DNA of 5,971 nt from an uncultured Dictyoglomus sp. (GTDB taxonomy: Bacteria > Dictyoglomota > Dictyoglomia > Dictyoglomales > Dictyoglomaceae). The notes below the pieces were generated by a model. It made no database searches, had not been told where the DNA came from, and saw nothing but the letters and a program-made list of their open reading frames with translations. Location: contig CALHTV010000139.1 of NCBI GenBank assembly GCA_938039765.1, forward strand, positions 1 to 5,971, read 5' to 3'. The translations under genes and the position numbers were made by a program. This document shows, piece after piece, positions 1-5,779 of the stretch (position 1 is the stretch's first letter; the number at the start of each line of letters is the position of its first letter).

Positions 1-749
1 ATATTCAAGATAAAGACGAAAAAAGACATGGAAGATGGACGGTTTGGAAAATATGGGGAGAAGCTCAAGCTATAAATGTAGGAGATCTTTTATTTAATAT
101 GGTTTTCCAGGTTTTAAGTAATCTAACTTCTCCTCTTCTTCTTACAAAATCTCTCAGAGAGATTACAGAAACAATTAGAGAGCTTATTGAAGGACAATAT
201 TTAGACTTAAGTTTTGAAAAAAGAGTAAATATTTCTCTTAAAGAATATCTTATGATGATTGATAAAAAAACAGCAAAGCTGTTTTCAACTAGTTTTTATC
301 TTGGAGCTTTTTCAGCTACATACAAGGACGAAATTTCTAAAATCTTTCAAGATATAGGGGAAAAATTTGGTTTATTTTTTCAGATTGCTGATGATGCTAT
401 GGGGATATGGGGAGATCCAAGTAAGACAGGAAAAAATGCTTTTATAGATCTTTGGAGGAAAAAGAAAACTTACCCAGTTCTCTATTTATACTCTGAAGCT
501 TCCGAAAAAGAAAAATTAAAACTTGAGGAGATATGGAGAAGAGATAGAGTTACGGAGAGAGATATTAACTATCTTTTAGAACTCTTAGATAAGAAGAGAG
601 TGAAGGAAGCTACTTTTAATTTAGCTGAAAAATACTTTAGAGAAAGCTATAATAAACTTTTGAGTTTTAAGGATTATTACAATATATCTTCTTTAAGAAG
701 GCTTTTTGAGGATTATTACAATTTAATCTTTTCTTTCCAAAGATCATAG
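1..749 (+). CDS. Polyprenyl (isoprenoid) diphosphate synthase, 5'-truncated
   Basis: This is a trans-type prenyl chain elongation enzyme, which condenses isopentenyl diphosphate with an allylic diphosphate to make precursors of quinones, carotenoids or lipid carriers. The frame is open from base 3 with no stop, so the gene begins outside the window; 248 residues are visible and about 80 are probably missing. The visible part starts inside the first Asp-rich motif (IQDKDEKRHG, the tail of DDIQD), then AQAINVGD at 21-28, EGQYLDL at 63-69 and KT at 89-90. The second Asp-rich motif is FQIADD at 126-131, followed by GIWGD at 134-138 and TGK. The DDxxGxWGD form is known from IdsA-like actinobacterial and Chloroflexi members. 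An internal ATG at 99 lies after conserved motifs and is not the true start. Product chain length cannot be judged because the residues before the first Asp motif are outside the window. Its last 34 bases overlap the convergent YaaC-family gene. Confidence 0.9.
   Translation, partial: IQDKDEKRHGRWTVWKIWGEAQAINVGDLLFNMVFQVLSNLTSPLLLTKSLREITETIRELIEGQYLDLSFEKRVNISLKEYLMMIDKKTAKLFSTSFYLGAFSATYKDEISKIFQDIGEKFGLFFQIADDAMGIWGDPSKTGKNAFIDLWRKKKTYPVLYLYSEASEKEKLKLEEIWRRDRVTERDINYLLELLDKKRVKEATFNLAEKYFRESYNKLLSFKDYYNISSLRRLFEDYYNLIFSFQRS
671..722 (+). repeat. 13-base direct repeat, 39 bases apart, in the 3' end of the prenyl synthase gene
   Basis: GGATTATTACAAT occurs exactly at 671-683 and 710-722. 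The 39-base offset keeps frame, so both copies encode DYYN (FKDYYNI and FEDYYNL). The second copy contains the stop codon of the convergent YaaC-family gene (716-718). Flanking bases match only loosely, so this may be chance in AT-rich code or an old 13-codon duplication. Confidence 0.6.
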
Positions 750-1330
750 ACATCTCTCCCAACGATTTTTAAATAGGTTTGTAATTCTCGAGAAAAAGAA
801 GATTTTTCGTAAGCCCATCCCCATTTTTGAGGTTCGTACCTTGAAAGCATACTTAGAAGAAATAGAATTAAATAGTGAATAGCCAAAGGATCTAGAGAAG
901 TTTTTTTATTTAAAAACAAATATAAATCTCCTAAAGTATATTTTTCTCCCTCAGGTAAGGAAAAGTTAGAGATAGTTTTATAAAAAGTTGGGAATAGTCC
1001 TTTTTCTTTCACAAGGACAGTTTCAACTCTAGGATCGTAATCTTTAGTCCAGTCTATAGATTTTTCTCCTGCTATTCTTACGGTTAAACCATGAAGTACT
1101 TCTCTGGGAATTACCTTGTTTTTAGTCAATATTAATACCTTTGCCAGAGCAACAAGACCATAAAATAACAAAAGGGGTGATACAAAGAAATCTGATTTTT
1201 CAGCAATCTCTAAATTACTTTTAGCCTGAATTAAAGTATAATGTAGAAAAAGACGCTCTCCCTCACCAAGTCCAAAGGATAGTTTTTCTTCATATTTGAG
1301 AATTTCCTTGTAAGGAGAGCGTCGTATCAT
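716..1330 (-). CDS. YaaC-family protein, short form, function unknown
   Basis: This 204-residue protein resembles Bacillus YaaC (about 315 residues), a family without an established function. The resemblance, from memory of the family, covers an N-terminal block with SPLLLFYGLVALAK (51-64) and LHGL (79-82), then EKGLFPTF (109-116) and LPEGEKYTLGDL (125-136), and a C-terminal block with IHYLILFLLSMLSRYEP (151-167) and W170. The roughly 100 residues that normally separate the two blocks appear to be missing, so this looks like an internally shortened version rather than a truncated one. Hydrophobic stretches at 50-68 and 149-162 are probably buried helices, not clear membrane spans. The ATG follows the gltX stop codon directly and in the same frame. 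No good ribosome binding site precedes it, so translation probably depends on ribosomes finishing gltX. The 3' end overlaps the prenyl synthase gene by 34 bases. Confidence 0.75.
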   Translation of the reverse strand: MIRRSPYKEILKYEEKLSFGLGEGERLFLHYTLIQAKSNLEIAEKSDFFVSPLLLFYGLVALAKVLILTKNKVIPREVLHGLTVRIAGEKSIDWTKDYDPRVETVLVKEKGLFPTFYKTISNFSLPEGEKYTLGDLYLFLNKKTSLDPLAIHYLILFLLSMLSRYEPQKWGWAYEKSSFSRELQTYLKIVGRDVYDLWKEKIKL

Positions 1331-2764
1331 TTAAATTTGTTTTAAAAAGCTTATGAAGTTTTCTAACCTCTTAAGAGTTTTTTCTTTTCCTAAAACCTCA
1401 GCTATTTCATATAGACCTGGTCCTATTGTTTTATTTGTTAGGGCGACTCGGATAGGATGTACTAAATTTTTTGTTGGAATTTGATTTTGTTCAGCAAGGG
1501 TTTTTAATGATGTTTCTAGGTTTGTAGCAGTGAACTCATCGAGTTTATTCCACTCATCTTTTATTTTTTCTAGATAAAAATATGTATCTGGGTGCTTGCA
1601 TACTTTTTTAACAGTATCTTTATCGTATTCTAAATTATCAAAAAAGAAATAATCTGCGTACTCTCTTATTTGAGAAAGTGTTTTTAATCTTTCTTGTAAT
1701 AATCCTAACACCTTGTAGTAATATTCAAGATTAAAATTTTCTTCTCTAAACCATTCCGCTTCTTTTAAAAAGGGCAGAGTTAGATCTGCTAGTTCTTTAA
1801 TTGAGAGTCTTCTAATATGTTGAGTATTGATCCATTCAAGTTTTGTAATGTCGAAAATGCCTGGGTTTTTGGTCACTTTTCTTAGGTCAAAAAGTTCTAT
1901 TAATTCCTCTATTGTGTATATTTCCTTATTTTCTTCGGGAGTCCATCCTAAAAGGGCTAAATAATTAACAAGAGCTTGAGGAAGATATCCCATTCTTTTA
2001 TATTCAGTAACTGAGGTTACTCCATGTCTTTTTGATAGTTTTGAACGGTCAGGTCCAAGAAGTAAAGGAAGATGAGCAAACTCTGGTGGGGTCCACCCAA
2101 AAGCATTATATATGAAGAGCTGTTTTGGAGTGTTTGATATATGATCTTCTCCCCTTATTACATGAGTAATTCCCATAGTATAATCGTCTATAACTACAGC
2201 AAAGTTGTAAGTTGGTACTCCGTCAGATTTCATAATTACAAAATCTCCAATATCTTGATTGTTAAACTCTATCTCACCTCTAATAATATCGTTGAATATA
2301 GTTTTACCTTCAGGAATTAGTAGTCTAATGGCGGGTTTTCGTCCCTCTCTTTCATATTTGGCCCTTTCTTCATCAGAAAGGTATAAGCATTTTCTATCGT
2401 ATCGTGGGGGTTTTTTTTGAGCTAAAGCTTCTTTTCTTCTTTCTTCTAATTCTTCTGGGGTACAATAGCAATAGTATGCTAGCTCCTTTTTAAGTAATTC
2501 TTCAGCGTATTTTTTATAAAGATCTAATCTTTGGGTTTGATAATATGGTCCTTCGTCCCAATAAAGTCCTAACCATTTTAAGCCTTCAATAATATTTTCC
2601 TCATATTCTTTTGAGGATCTTGCTATATCTGTATCTTCAATTCTTAAAATAAATTTCCCTTTGTTATGTTTTGCAAAAAGCCAATTAAAAAGAGCTGTGT
2701 GTGCTGTACCTACGTGTAAATATCCTGTTGGACTTGGCGCAATTCTTACTCTTACATTATCCAT
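1331..2764 (-). CDS. gltX: Glutamyl-tRNA synthetase
   Basis: A class I aminoacyl-tRNA synthetase that charges tRNA-Glu in the cytoplasm. At 477 residues it has the usual bacterial length and is complete. The N-terminal Rossmann catalytic domain opens with [14 protein letters not shown] (7-20), where HVGT is the HIGH signature. FILRIEDTD is at 38-46, and the second signature KLSKR is at 242-246 after LLLGPDRS. A zinc-type insertion has C99, C101, Y122 and C126, matching the spacing of the metal site in the E. coli enzyme. The rest (from about 310) is the helical anticodon-binding part. Start: ATG with no in-frame start upstream, because a TGA lies four codons before it. A GGGAG at 2777-2781 sits 12 bases upstream, a rather long spacing. 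It is the middle gene of an operon, 29 bases after the OsmC-family gene. Whether it also charges tRNA-Gln cannot be decided from the motifs I can read. Confidence 0.97.
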   Translation of the reverse strand: MDNVRVRIAPSPTGYLHVGTAHTALFNWLFAKHNKGKFILRIEDTDIARSSKEYEENIIEGLKWLGLYWDEGPYYQTQRLDLYKKYAEELLKKELAYYCYCTPEELEERRKEALAQKKPPRYDRKCLYLSDEERAKYEREGRKPAIRLLIPEGKTIFNDIIRGEIEFNNQDIGDFVIMKSDGVPTYNFAVVIDDYTMGITHVIRGEDHISNTPKQLFIYNAFGWTPPEFAHLPLLLGPDRSKLSKRHGVTSVTEYKRMGYLPQALVNYLALLGWTPEENKEIYTIEELIELFDLRKVTKNPGIFDITKLEWINTQHIRRLSIKELADLTLPFLKEAEWFREENFNLEYYYKVLGLLQERLKTLSQIREYADYFFFDNLEYDKDTVKKVCKHPDTYFYLEKIKDEWNKLDEFTATNLETSLKTLAEQNQIPTKNLVHPIRVALTNKTIGPGLYEIAEVLGKEKTLKRLENFISFLKQI

Positions 2765-2793
2765 TAAATTAACTCACTCCCTTCTTAAAGAAA

Positions 2794-3204
2794 CTATAAT
2801 ATCTTATAGGAATAAGTGACATCTGCTGTTCCTCTAAGTATGGCAGAAACTGAGCAATATTTAGTTTGAGAAAGCTCAATTGCTTTTTTAATATTTGTTT
2901 CGTTTAGATTTTCTCCTTTAAAGATATATTCAATATGTACTTTTGTATAGATCTTAGGATGTTCTTCGGCTCTCTCTGCTGTAATTCTCATTTCGAAGGA
3001 TTCTACCTTTTCTTTCATTTTATTTAAAATGGAAATTACATCCATTCCTGTGCATCCCCCAAGAGCTACTAGAAGTAGTTCCATAGGTCTTGGTCCCTTA
3101 TTGTCTCCTCCATGTTCAGGAGTTGCGTCCATTAATATATCGAAGTTAGAAGGAGTTGTCCCTATAAATTGCATCTTGCCATTCCATACCACTTTTGCTT
3201 CCAT
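2794..3204 (-). CDS. OsmC/Ohr-family protein (YhfA-like)
   Basis: A 136-residue cytoplasmic protein of the OsmC/Ohr superfamily, whose characterised members are thiol-dependent organic hydroperoxide reductases acting as dimers. The two expected cysteines are present: C51 in LGGCTGMDV and C117 in KYCSVSA. E42 in PMELLL precedes the first cysteine, as in the family. The GGC..MDV..IL pattern and the short length resemble the YhfA-like branch more than classic Ohr, so the true substrate is uncertain. The ATG is supported by a perfect AAGGAGGG six bases upstream. It is the first gene of the minus operon with gltX and the YaaC-family gene, and is transcribed from a strong sigma70-like promoter at 3246-3273. 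A 63-codon open frame on the other strand is only a shadow of this gene. Confidence 0.9.
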   Translation of the reverse strand: MEAKVVWNGKMQFIGTTPSNFDILMDATPEHGGDNKGPRPMELLLVALGGCTGMDVISILNKMKEKVESFEMRITAERAEEHPKIYTKVHIEYIFKGENLNETNIKKAIELSQTKYCSVSAILRGTADVTYSYKIL

Positions 3205-3210
3205 TTTAAA

Positions 3211-3218
3211 CCCTCCTT
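3211..3218 (-). promoter_or_regulatory. Ribosome binding site of the OsmC-family gene
   Basis: AAGGAGGG on the minus strand lies six bases before the ATG at 3204. It fits the 16S anti-Shine-Dalgarno sequence fully and fixes the start. Confidence 0.9.
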
Positions 3219-3245
3219 AAATTTTTATTTTTATAGTACCTTTAA

Positions 3246-3273
3246 AGTATACAGAGTATTAAATTGTTGTCAA
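3246..3273 (-). promoter_or_regulatory. Sigma70-type promoter of the osmC-gltX-yaaC operon
   Basis: Read on the minus strand, a perfect TTGACA (complement of 3268-3273) is followed after 16 bases by TATACT (complement of 3246-3251). Transcription should start near 3239, giving a leader of about 35 bases before the ATG. The -35 box coincides, one base shifted, with the -35 box of the opposite promoter. Confidence 0.75.
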
Positions 3274-3295
3274 TGCTTTAATTATAAGCTAAAAT
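3267..3295 (+). promoter_or_regulatory. Sigma70-type promoter of the sugar isomerase operon
   Basis: TTGTCA at 3267-3272 is followed, after exactly 17 bases, by TAAAAT at 3290-3295. Transcription should start near 3302, leaving a leader of about 30 bases that carries the ribosome binding site at 3320-3326. I see no riboswitch-like structure in so short a leader. TTGTCA differs from consensus at one position, and so does TAAAAT. Confidence 0.7.
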
Positions 3296-3319
3296 ATCTT
3301 GATAAACAAAAATCTTACT

Positions 3320-3326
3320 AAGGAGG
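3320..3326 (+). promoter_or_regulatory. Ribosome binding site that decides the isomerase start
   Basis: AAGGAGG ends seven bases before the ATG at 3334, the ideal distance. A TTG at 3328 in the same frame would leave only one base of spacing, so the ATG is preferred. Confidence 0.9.
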
Positions 3327-3333
3327 ATTGGAG

Positions 3334-4404
3334 ATGGTTGAAAAATTAGATCAATTAGAAGAAATTAAAAAATTAGATCCTAAGGATATGTACTCAGCAG
3401 TATATTATCTACCTGAACAAATTGAAAAAGCAGCTGAAGTAGCCTACCAAGCAGAGATTAAAAATATCTCTAGTAAAATAGAGAAAGTTTTAGTTCTTGG
3501 CATGGGGGGATCTGCTATTGGAGGAGATGTACTCCAAAGTGTATTGTTTGAAGAAGCAAGTTTTCCTGTTTATGTGAATAGAGACTACGATTTACCTAGG
3601 TGGGTAGATGATAAAACTTTAGTGTTTGCGGTTAGTTATTCTGGACATACTGTAGAAACTATAAACTCTGCGAAGCTCTCCTATGAGAGAGGTGCTTCTA
3701 TAGTTGCGGTAACTAGTGGTGGGCTTTTGAAGGAATTTGCTGTAGAAAAAAATCTTACATTGGTAGAGATTCCATCAGGAATGGCTCCAAGAGCAGCAAT
3801 CGGCTATGTTACTATTCCTTCTTTTGTTATATTAGAAAGGTTAGGTCTTATATCTCCTAAAAAGAAGAATATTGAGGAGACAGTAAATTATTTAAAGAAG
3901 AAAAGGGATGAATTTAAAATTGAGATTCCTACAGAGAATAACTTAGCTAAAAAGCTTGCAAATATGATGTTTAAACATATACCCGTGGTTTATGCTGTAG
4001 GAGAAAGATGGAAAGTGGCTGCTTATAGATGGAAATGTCAAATCAACGAAAACTCTAAATATCCTGCTTTTTACCATTTCTTCCCTGAATTAAATCATAA
4101 TGAGATTATGGCATGGGAAGCTGTTGATGAGGTTATTAAGCCTCTTACTCTTATATTTTTATACGCATCTCTTGATGGCGAAATGAAAATAAGAGTAGAG
4201 TTTATGCAAGAAAAGATATCTGCACGGGGAGTTCCTATATTTCTTTGGCAGGCTGAAGGGAGTAATCCATTAACTCAGTTTTTCTCTCTCACTTATATTG
4301 GAGATTTTGCCACAGTTTATTTAGCCTATTTAGCAGATAAAGATCCTTTCTCGATAGGATATATAAATGAGTTGAAACTTAGAATTGGCCAAGCATTAAG
4401 TTGA
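3334..4404 (+). CDS. Bifunctional phosphoglucose/phosphomannose isomerase
   Basis: A 356-residue SIS-domain enzyme of the archaeal-type PGI/PMI family, which interconverts fructose 6-phosphate with glucose 6-phosphate and mannose 6-phosphate in the cytoplasm. Family signatures read in order: GMGGSAIGGD at 56-65, SYSGHTVET at 100-108 (phosphate-binding SIS motif), PRAAIGY at 151-157, NENSK at 237-241 with E238 as the likely catalytic glutamate, and LNHNE at 252-256 with H254 as the likely ring-opening histidine. The usual SYSGNT is SYSGHT here (H104). The C-terminal DPFSIGYINELK resembles the family end. Length is in the bacterial range (about 350), longer than the crenarchaeal enzyme (about 300). 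The ATG at 3334 is chosen over the TTG at 3328 because of the ribosome binding site spacing. First gene of the plus operon; its TGA overlaps the next start. Confidence 0.92.
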   Translation: MVEKLDQLEEIKKLDPKDMYSAVYYLPEQIEKAAEVAYQAEIKNISSKIEKVLVLGMGGSAIGGDVLQSVLFEEASFPVYVNRDYDLPRWVDDKTLVFAVSYSGHTVETINSAKLSYERGASIVAVTSGGLLKEFAVEKNLTLVEIPSGMAPRAAIGYVTIPSFVILERLGLISPKKKNIEETVNYLKKKRDEFKIEIPTENNLAKKLANMMFKHIPVVYAVGERWKVAAYRWKCQINENSKYPAFYHFFPELNHNEIMAWEAVDEVIKPLTLIFLYASLDGEMKIRVEFMQEKISARGVPIFLWQAEGSNPLTQFFSLTYIGDFATVYLAYLADKDPFSIGYINELKLRIGQALS

Positions 4405-4991
4405 AGGTTTTAGCTTTATCAGATATAGAATCTCCGAATTTTTACGAAAAATTTGATATTACTCCTTATAAAGGGGTGGAGGGGGTAATATCTTGTGGAG
4501 ATGTAATGCCAGAATTACTTACTTATATAGCTACTATGCTTAATGTTCCTGTATTTTACGTGCATGGAAATCATGACGAAATTTACTTAAAAAGACCCCC
4601 AGAGGGATGCGAAAATATAGATGGAAGGATAATCAAATTTAAAGGAATAAGGATTTTAGGTTTAGGAGGCTCAATAAAATATAGTAATGGTAAATTCCAG
4701 TATACTGAAAAAGAGATGGATTGGAGGATAAAGAGGTTATACTTCCAGCTTAGAAGAGGGATTGATATAGTAGTTGCTCATTCTCCTCCTGCAGGAATAC
4801 ATGAGGGAGGAGATTTAGCTCATAGAGGCTTTGAGGCTTTTTTAAATCTTATTGAGAAATATAAACCAGCTTATTTTTTACATGGACATACACACATGAA
4901 TTATGTTTATAATTCTAAAAGATTTACAGAATTAGGAAAAACAAAAATTATAAATTGCTCAGGTTTAGTTATTTTGGAGTTAGAGTTATGA
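4401..4991 (+). CDS. Calcineurin-like metallophosphoesterase
   Basis: A 196-residue phosphoesterase with a two-metal active site; the substrate (nucleotide, phosphodiester or sugar phosphate) is not evident. Motifs: SDIE at 7-10 (motif I), CGD at 32-34, GNHD at 56-59, AHSPP at 126-130 and HGHTH at 161-165. Motif I is D-x-E rather than the canonical D-x-H, as I recall for a small clostridial-type branch that also carries the PPEGC (66-70), GLGGS (87-91) and QYTEKEM (100-106) segments seen here. No signal peptide or membrane segment is visible. The start is TTG at 4401, in a TTGA overlap with the stop of the isomerase gene. It must lie there because Asp8 is already near the N-terminus. No ribosome binding site is visible, so translation is probably coupled to the gene before it. 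It overlaps the next gene by ATGA. Confidence 0.88.
   Translation: MKVLALSDIESPNFYEKFDITPYKGVEGVISCGDVMPELLTYIATMLNVPVFYVHGNHDEIYLKRPPEGCENIDGRIIKFKGIRILGLGGSIKYSNGKFQYTEKEMDWRIKRLYFQLRRGIDIVVAHSPPAGIHEGGDLAHRGFEAFLNLIEKYKPAYFLHGHTHMNYVYNSKRFTELGKTKIINCSGLVILELEL
4976..4979 (+). promoter_or_regulatory. Ribosome binding site that decides the ParB-like gene start
   Basis: GGAG lies eight bases before the ATG at 4988 and inside the end of the phosphoesterase gene. This ATG forms an ATGA overlap with the upstream stop. A TTG at 4955 in the same frame would add 11 residues but has no ribosome binding site that I can see. Confidence 0.7.
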
Positions 4992-5779
4992 AATTTTTAA
5001 GAGGTTTGTTTAGAAGAAAAAAGCATTTAAGAAGCTTTGAGGAAAAGTTAAAAGAGGAAAGTTTTACGGGTTGGAGGGATTTAGGATATCAAACCATTGA
5101 GGTAGATAAGATAGTGGGAAGTGTTGGGAGATATAGAGATTTTGACGAAGAGTTTAGGCCACTAAAAGGGAGTTCTAAGAATAGACTGCAAGAATTAGAA
5201 AATGCTGTTTTAAGAGGGAAGATCTTACCTCCCATCGAAGTTTACAAAATCAAGGATGAGTATTATGTGATTGACGGAAATCATAGAGTAGCTGTTGCTA
5301 AAAAATTAGGACAAAAAGAGATTGATGCTCATGTGATAGAATACATCCCTCCTGAAGATAAGATAGAAAATATTCTTTATAGGGAAAAATCTGATTTTGA
5401 GTTAATTACTGGATTGAGAGATATTATACTTACTGAGATAGGTCAATACAAAAAAATTCTTAATCAAATTTTGGAGCATAAGTATTACATGAGTGAGAAA
5501 AGGGGAGAGGAGGTAGGTATAAAAGAGGCGGCTAAAGATTGGTATAAAAAGATATACTTACCTATTGTTGAAAGGATACGCCAAGAGAAGCTTTTAGAAG
5601 CTTTTCCTGGAAGAACAGAAGCAGATCTTTATGTTTACATATCTGACCATAAGTGGCTTGAAAGTCAAAAGAAAGGATATGATATCGGTTTTGAGAAAGC
5701 GATCGAAGATTTTAAAAACTTAGTTCCAGGAACTACTTTAAAGGATAAAATTCTTGAATTATTCAAATTACCTTTTTAG
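4988..5779 (+). CDS. ParB/sulfiredoxin-fold-like protein with DUF4032-like C-terminal half
   Basis: A 263-residue protein of unknown role. Residues about 35-118 resemble a ParB N-terminal/sulfiredoxin-like domain: GRYRDF (47-52), a helix, LPPIEVY (80-86), then VIDGNHRVAVAKKLG (94-108) and IDAHVIEY (112-119). DGNHR is the nucleotide-binding signature of this fold and takes the place of ParB's GERR. The C-terminal half has WYKKIYLPIV (185-194), FPGRTEADLYVYISDH (206-221) and a helical tail, matching what I recall of DUF4032 proteins in Firmicutes, Chloroflexi and Actinobacteria. There is no helix-turn-helix, so chromosome segregation is unlikely; ATP- or CTP-dependent chemistry is possible. The N-terminus (FLRGLFRRKK) is strongly basic and could touch membrane or nucleic acid. 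Last gene of the plus operon; its stop overlaps the convergent gene by 4 bases. Confidence 0.75.
   Translation: MKFLRGLFRRKKHLRSFEEKLKEESFTGWRDLGYQTIEVDKIVGSVGRYRDFDEEFRPLKGSSKNRLQELENAVLRGKILPPIEVYKIKDEYYVIDGNHRVAVAKKLGQKEIDAHVIEYIPPEDKIENILYREKSDFELITGLRDIILTEIGQYKKILNQILEHKYYMSEKRGEEVGIKEAAKDWYKKIYLPIVERIRQEKLLEAFPGRTEADLYVYISDHKWLESQKKGYDIGFEKAIEDFKNLVPGTTLKDKILELFKLPF
5586..5605 (+). repeat. Tandem 10-base repeat inside the ParB-like gene
   Basis: AGAAGCTTTT occurs twice head to tail. Because 10 is not a multiple of 3, the two copies are read in different frames (EKLLEAF). It lies just before the conserved FPGRTEAD block. A chance origin is likely, though such repeats are candidate slippage sites. 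Confidence 0.6.

Noticed and set aside
785..794. Perfect palindrome TTCTCGAGAA followed by A-rich sequence
   Set aside because: It has no loop and no T-tract in the useful orientation, and lies inside the YaaC-family coding region, so it is not a terminator.
3029..3220. 63-codon plus-strand open frame
   Set aside because: It lies wholly opposite the OsmC-family gene, which has both cysteine motifs and a perfect ribosome binding site. The plus-strand product has no recognisable features.
3241..3263. TTTAA...TTAAA inverted arms over the minus-strand -10 as an operator
   Set aside because: Only five bases match on each side and the centre is asymmetric. In AT-rich DNA this is expected by chance.
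3328..3333. TTG at 3328 as start of the sugar isomerase
   Set aside because: It sits one base after AAGGAGG, too close for initiation. The ATG at 3334 has ideal seven-base spacing.
4955..4987. Upstream TTG start for the ParB-like gene
   Set aside because: It would lie 37 bases inside the phosphoesterase gene without a ribosome binding site, while the ATG at 4988 has GGAG and a classic ATGA coupling.
5753..5779. Possible hairpin TTGAA-TTA-TTCAA before CTTTTTAG as terminator
   Set aside because: The stem has five pairs, mostly A-T, and the gap to the T-run is too long. It would be very weak, especially in a thermophile.
4988..5779. Chromosome-partitioning ParB
   Set aside because: There is no helix-turn-helix, no parA neighbour, and DGNHR rather than GERR. 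The C-terminal half is DUF4032-like.
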